A stretch of 21,500 nucleotides of DNA from Glandiceps talaboti (lineage: Eukaryota > Hemichordata > Enteropneusta > Spengelidae), in contig NC_135571.1 in NCBI RefSeq assembly GCF_964340395.1, positions 13,854,546-13,876,045 on the forward strand. Reading direction: 5' to 3'. This document shows, one piece after another, positions 21,281 through 21,500 of this stretch. Positions within the stretch are counted from its first letter, which is position 1, and every line of letters starts with the position of its first letter. The translations under genes and the position numbers were made by a program. The notes under the pieces are model-generated. The model was not told the DNA's origin, did no database searches, and saw only the letters and a list, made by a program, of their open reading frames with translations.

Positions 21281-21500
21281 CACATCTGGACGCAGTCTTG
21301 TCCATTTTCATCTTTGTTAACGTTATTGTCGGGTCCACCGATAATCCAGTTTGTGTATTCAATAGAAGACGTGAACTCTCCATCGTTCCATATGTAGTTT
21401 CCTTCTTCATCGACGTCAGATAACCCAATGAAGAAACCATACTTGGGTACACAATTCTCCAGTTCTGTAGAGCTGAGTTCCAAGATTTTATTTCGGACCA
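21281..21500 (-). CDS. C-type lectin gene, partial exon (lectin-domain core)
   Basis: Partial exon running off the right edge on the minus strand and ending at donor ATGTG|GTAAGA (GT at 21280-21279) in phase 2. The open frame shows FFIGLSD (the WIGL motif), a GNYIWNDG segment, TNWIIGGPDNN and QDCVQMW, a standard long-loop C-type lectin core. The calcium/sugar motif normally written EPN or QPD is GPD here: the first acidic/amide ligand is replaced by Gly. An additional Cys (ENCVPKYG) lies just before FFIGL. Classical mannose- or galactose-type binding may thus be changed or lost. Signal peptide and the first conserved Cys would be encoded upstream, beyond position 21500. Confidence 0.92.

Overview
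The window is animal nuclear DNA: AT-rich, intron-containing and dense in microsatellites, minisatellites and transposable elements. The two gene families present, NXPE-like and C-type lectin, are often expanded in marine invertebrates such as lancelets, hemichordates, molluscs and cnidarians. An aquatic invertebrate is therefore the best guess, but the sequence alone does not fix the species. No tRNA, rRNA, CRISPR or bacterial-type gene was recognised.

Two split host genes lie on the minus strand. The first is an NXPE-family (neurexophilin plus PC-esterase) type II membrane protein. Exon 1 (16176-16069) encodes a signal anchor, exon 2 (9392-9202) a luminal linker, and exon 3 (576-22) the neurexophilin-like domain with its four cysteines. 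Intron phases agree at every junction (0/0, then 2/2). The gene runs off the left edge, so its PC-esterase part is not visible. The second is a C-type lectin entering from the right edge: partial exon 21500-21281, exon 20809-20724 completing the lectin domain, and a possible Thr-rich exon at 18609-18533.

Intron 2 of the NXPE-like gene holds the most striking structure. An L1/Tx1-type LINE (about 3496-8242) with an intact 1257-codon endonuclease/reverse transcriptase ORF sits in the same orientation as the host gene. It is bracketed by two direct repeats (3019-3495 and 8243-8737) that look identical except for the length of their (AT)n tracts. Each repeat contains a perfect 76-bp inverted repeat with a 19-nt loop, whose arms carry a hammerhead-ribozyme-like core. 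The simplest reading is one recent insertion with an exceptionally long target-site duplication of a pre-existing hairpin element.

The rest is repeat-rich intron and intergenic DNA. It holds a 29-unit 37-bp minisatellite with 333-bp higher-order periodicity (12641-13725), two dispersed repeat families each present as an inverted pair, three related transposon-like termini, a hairpin at 19436-19546, and a microsatellite cluster at 19990-20685 just downstream of the lectin-domain exon.
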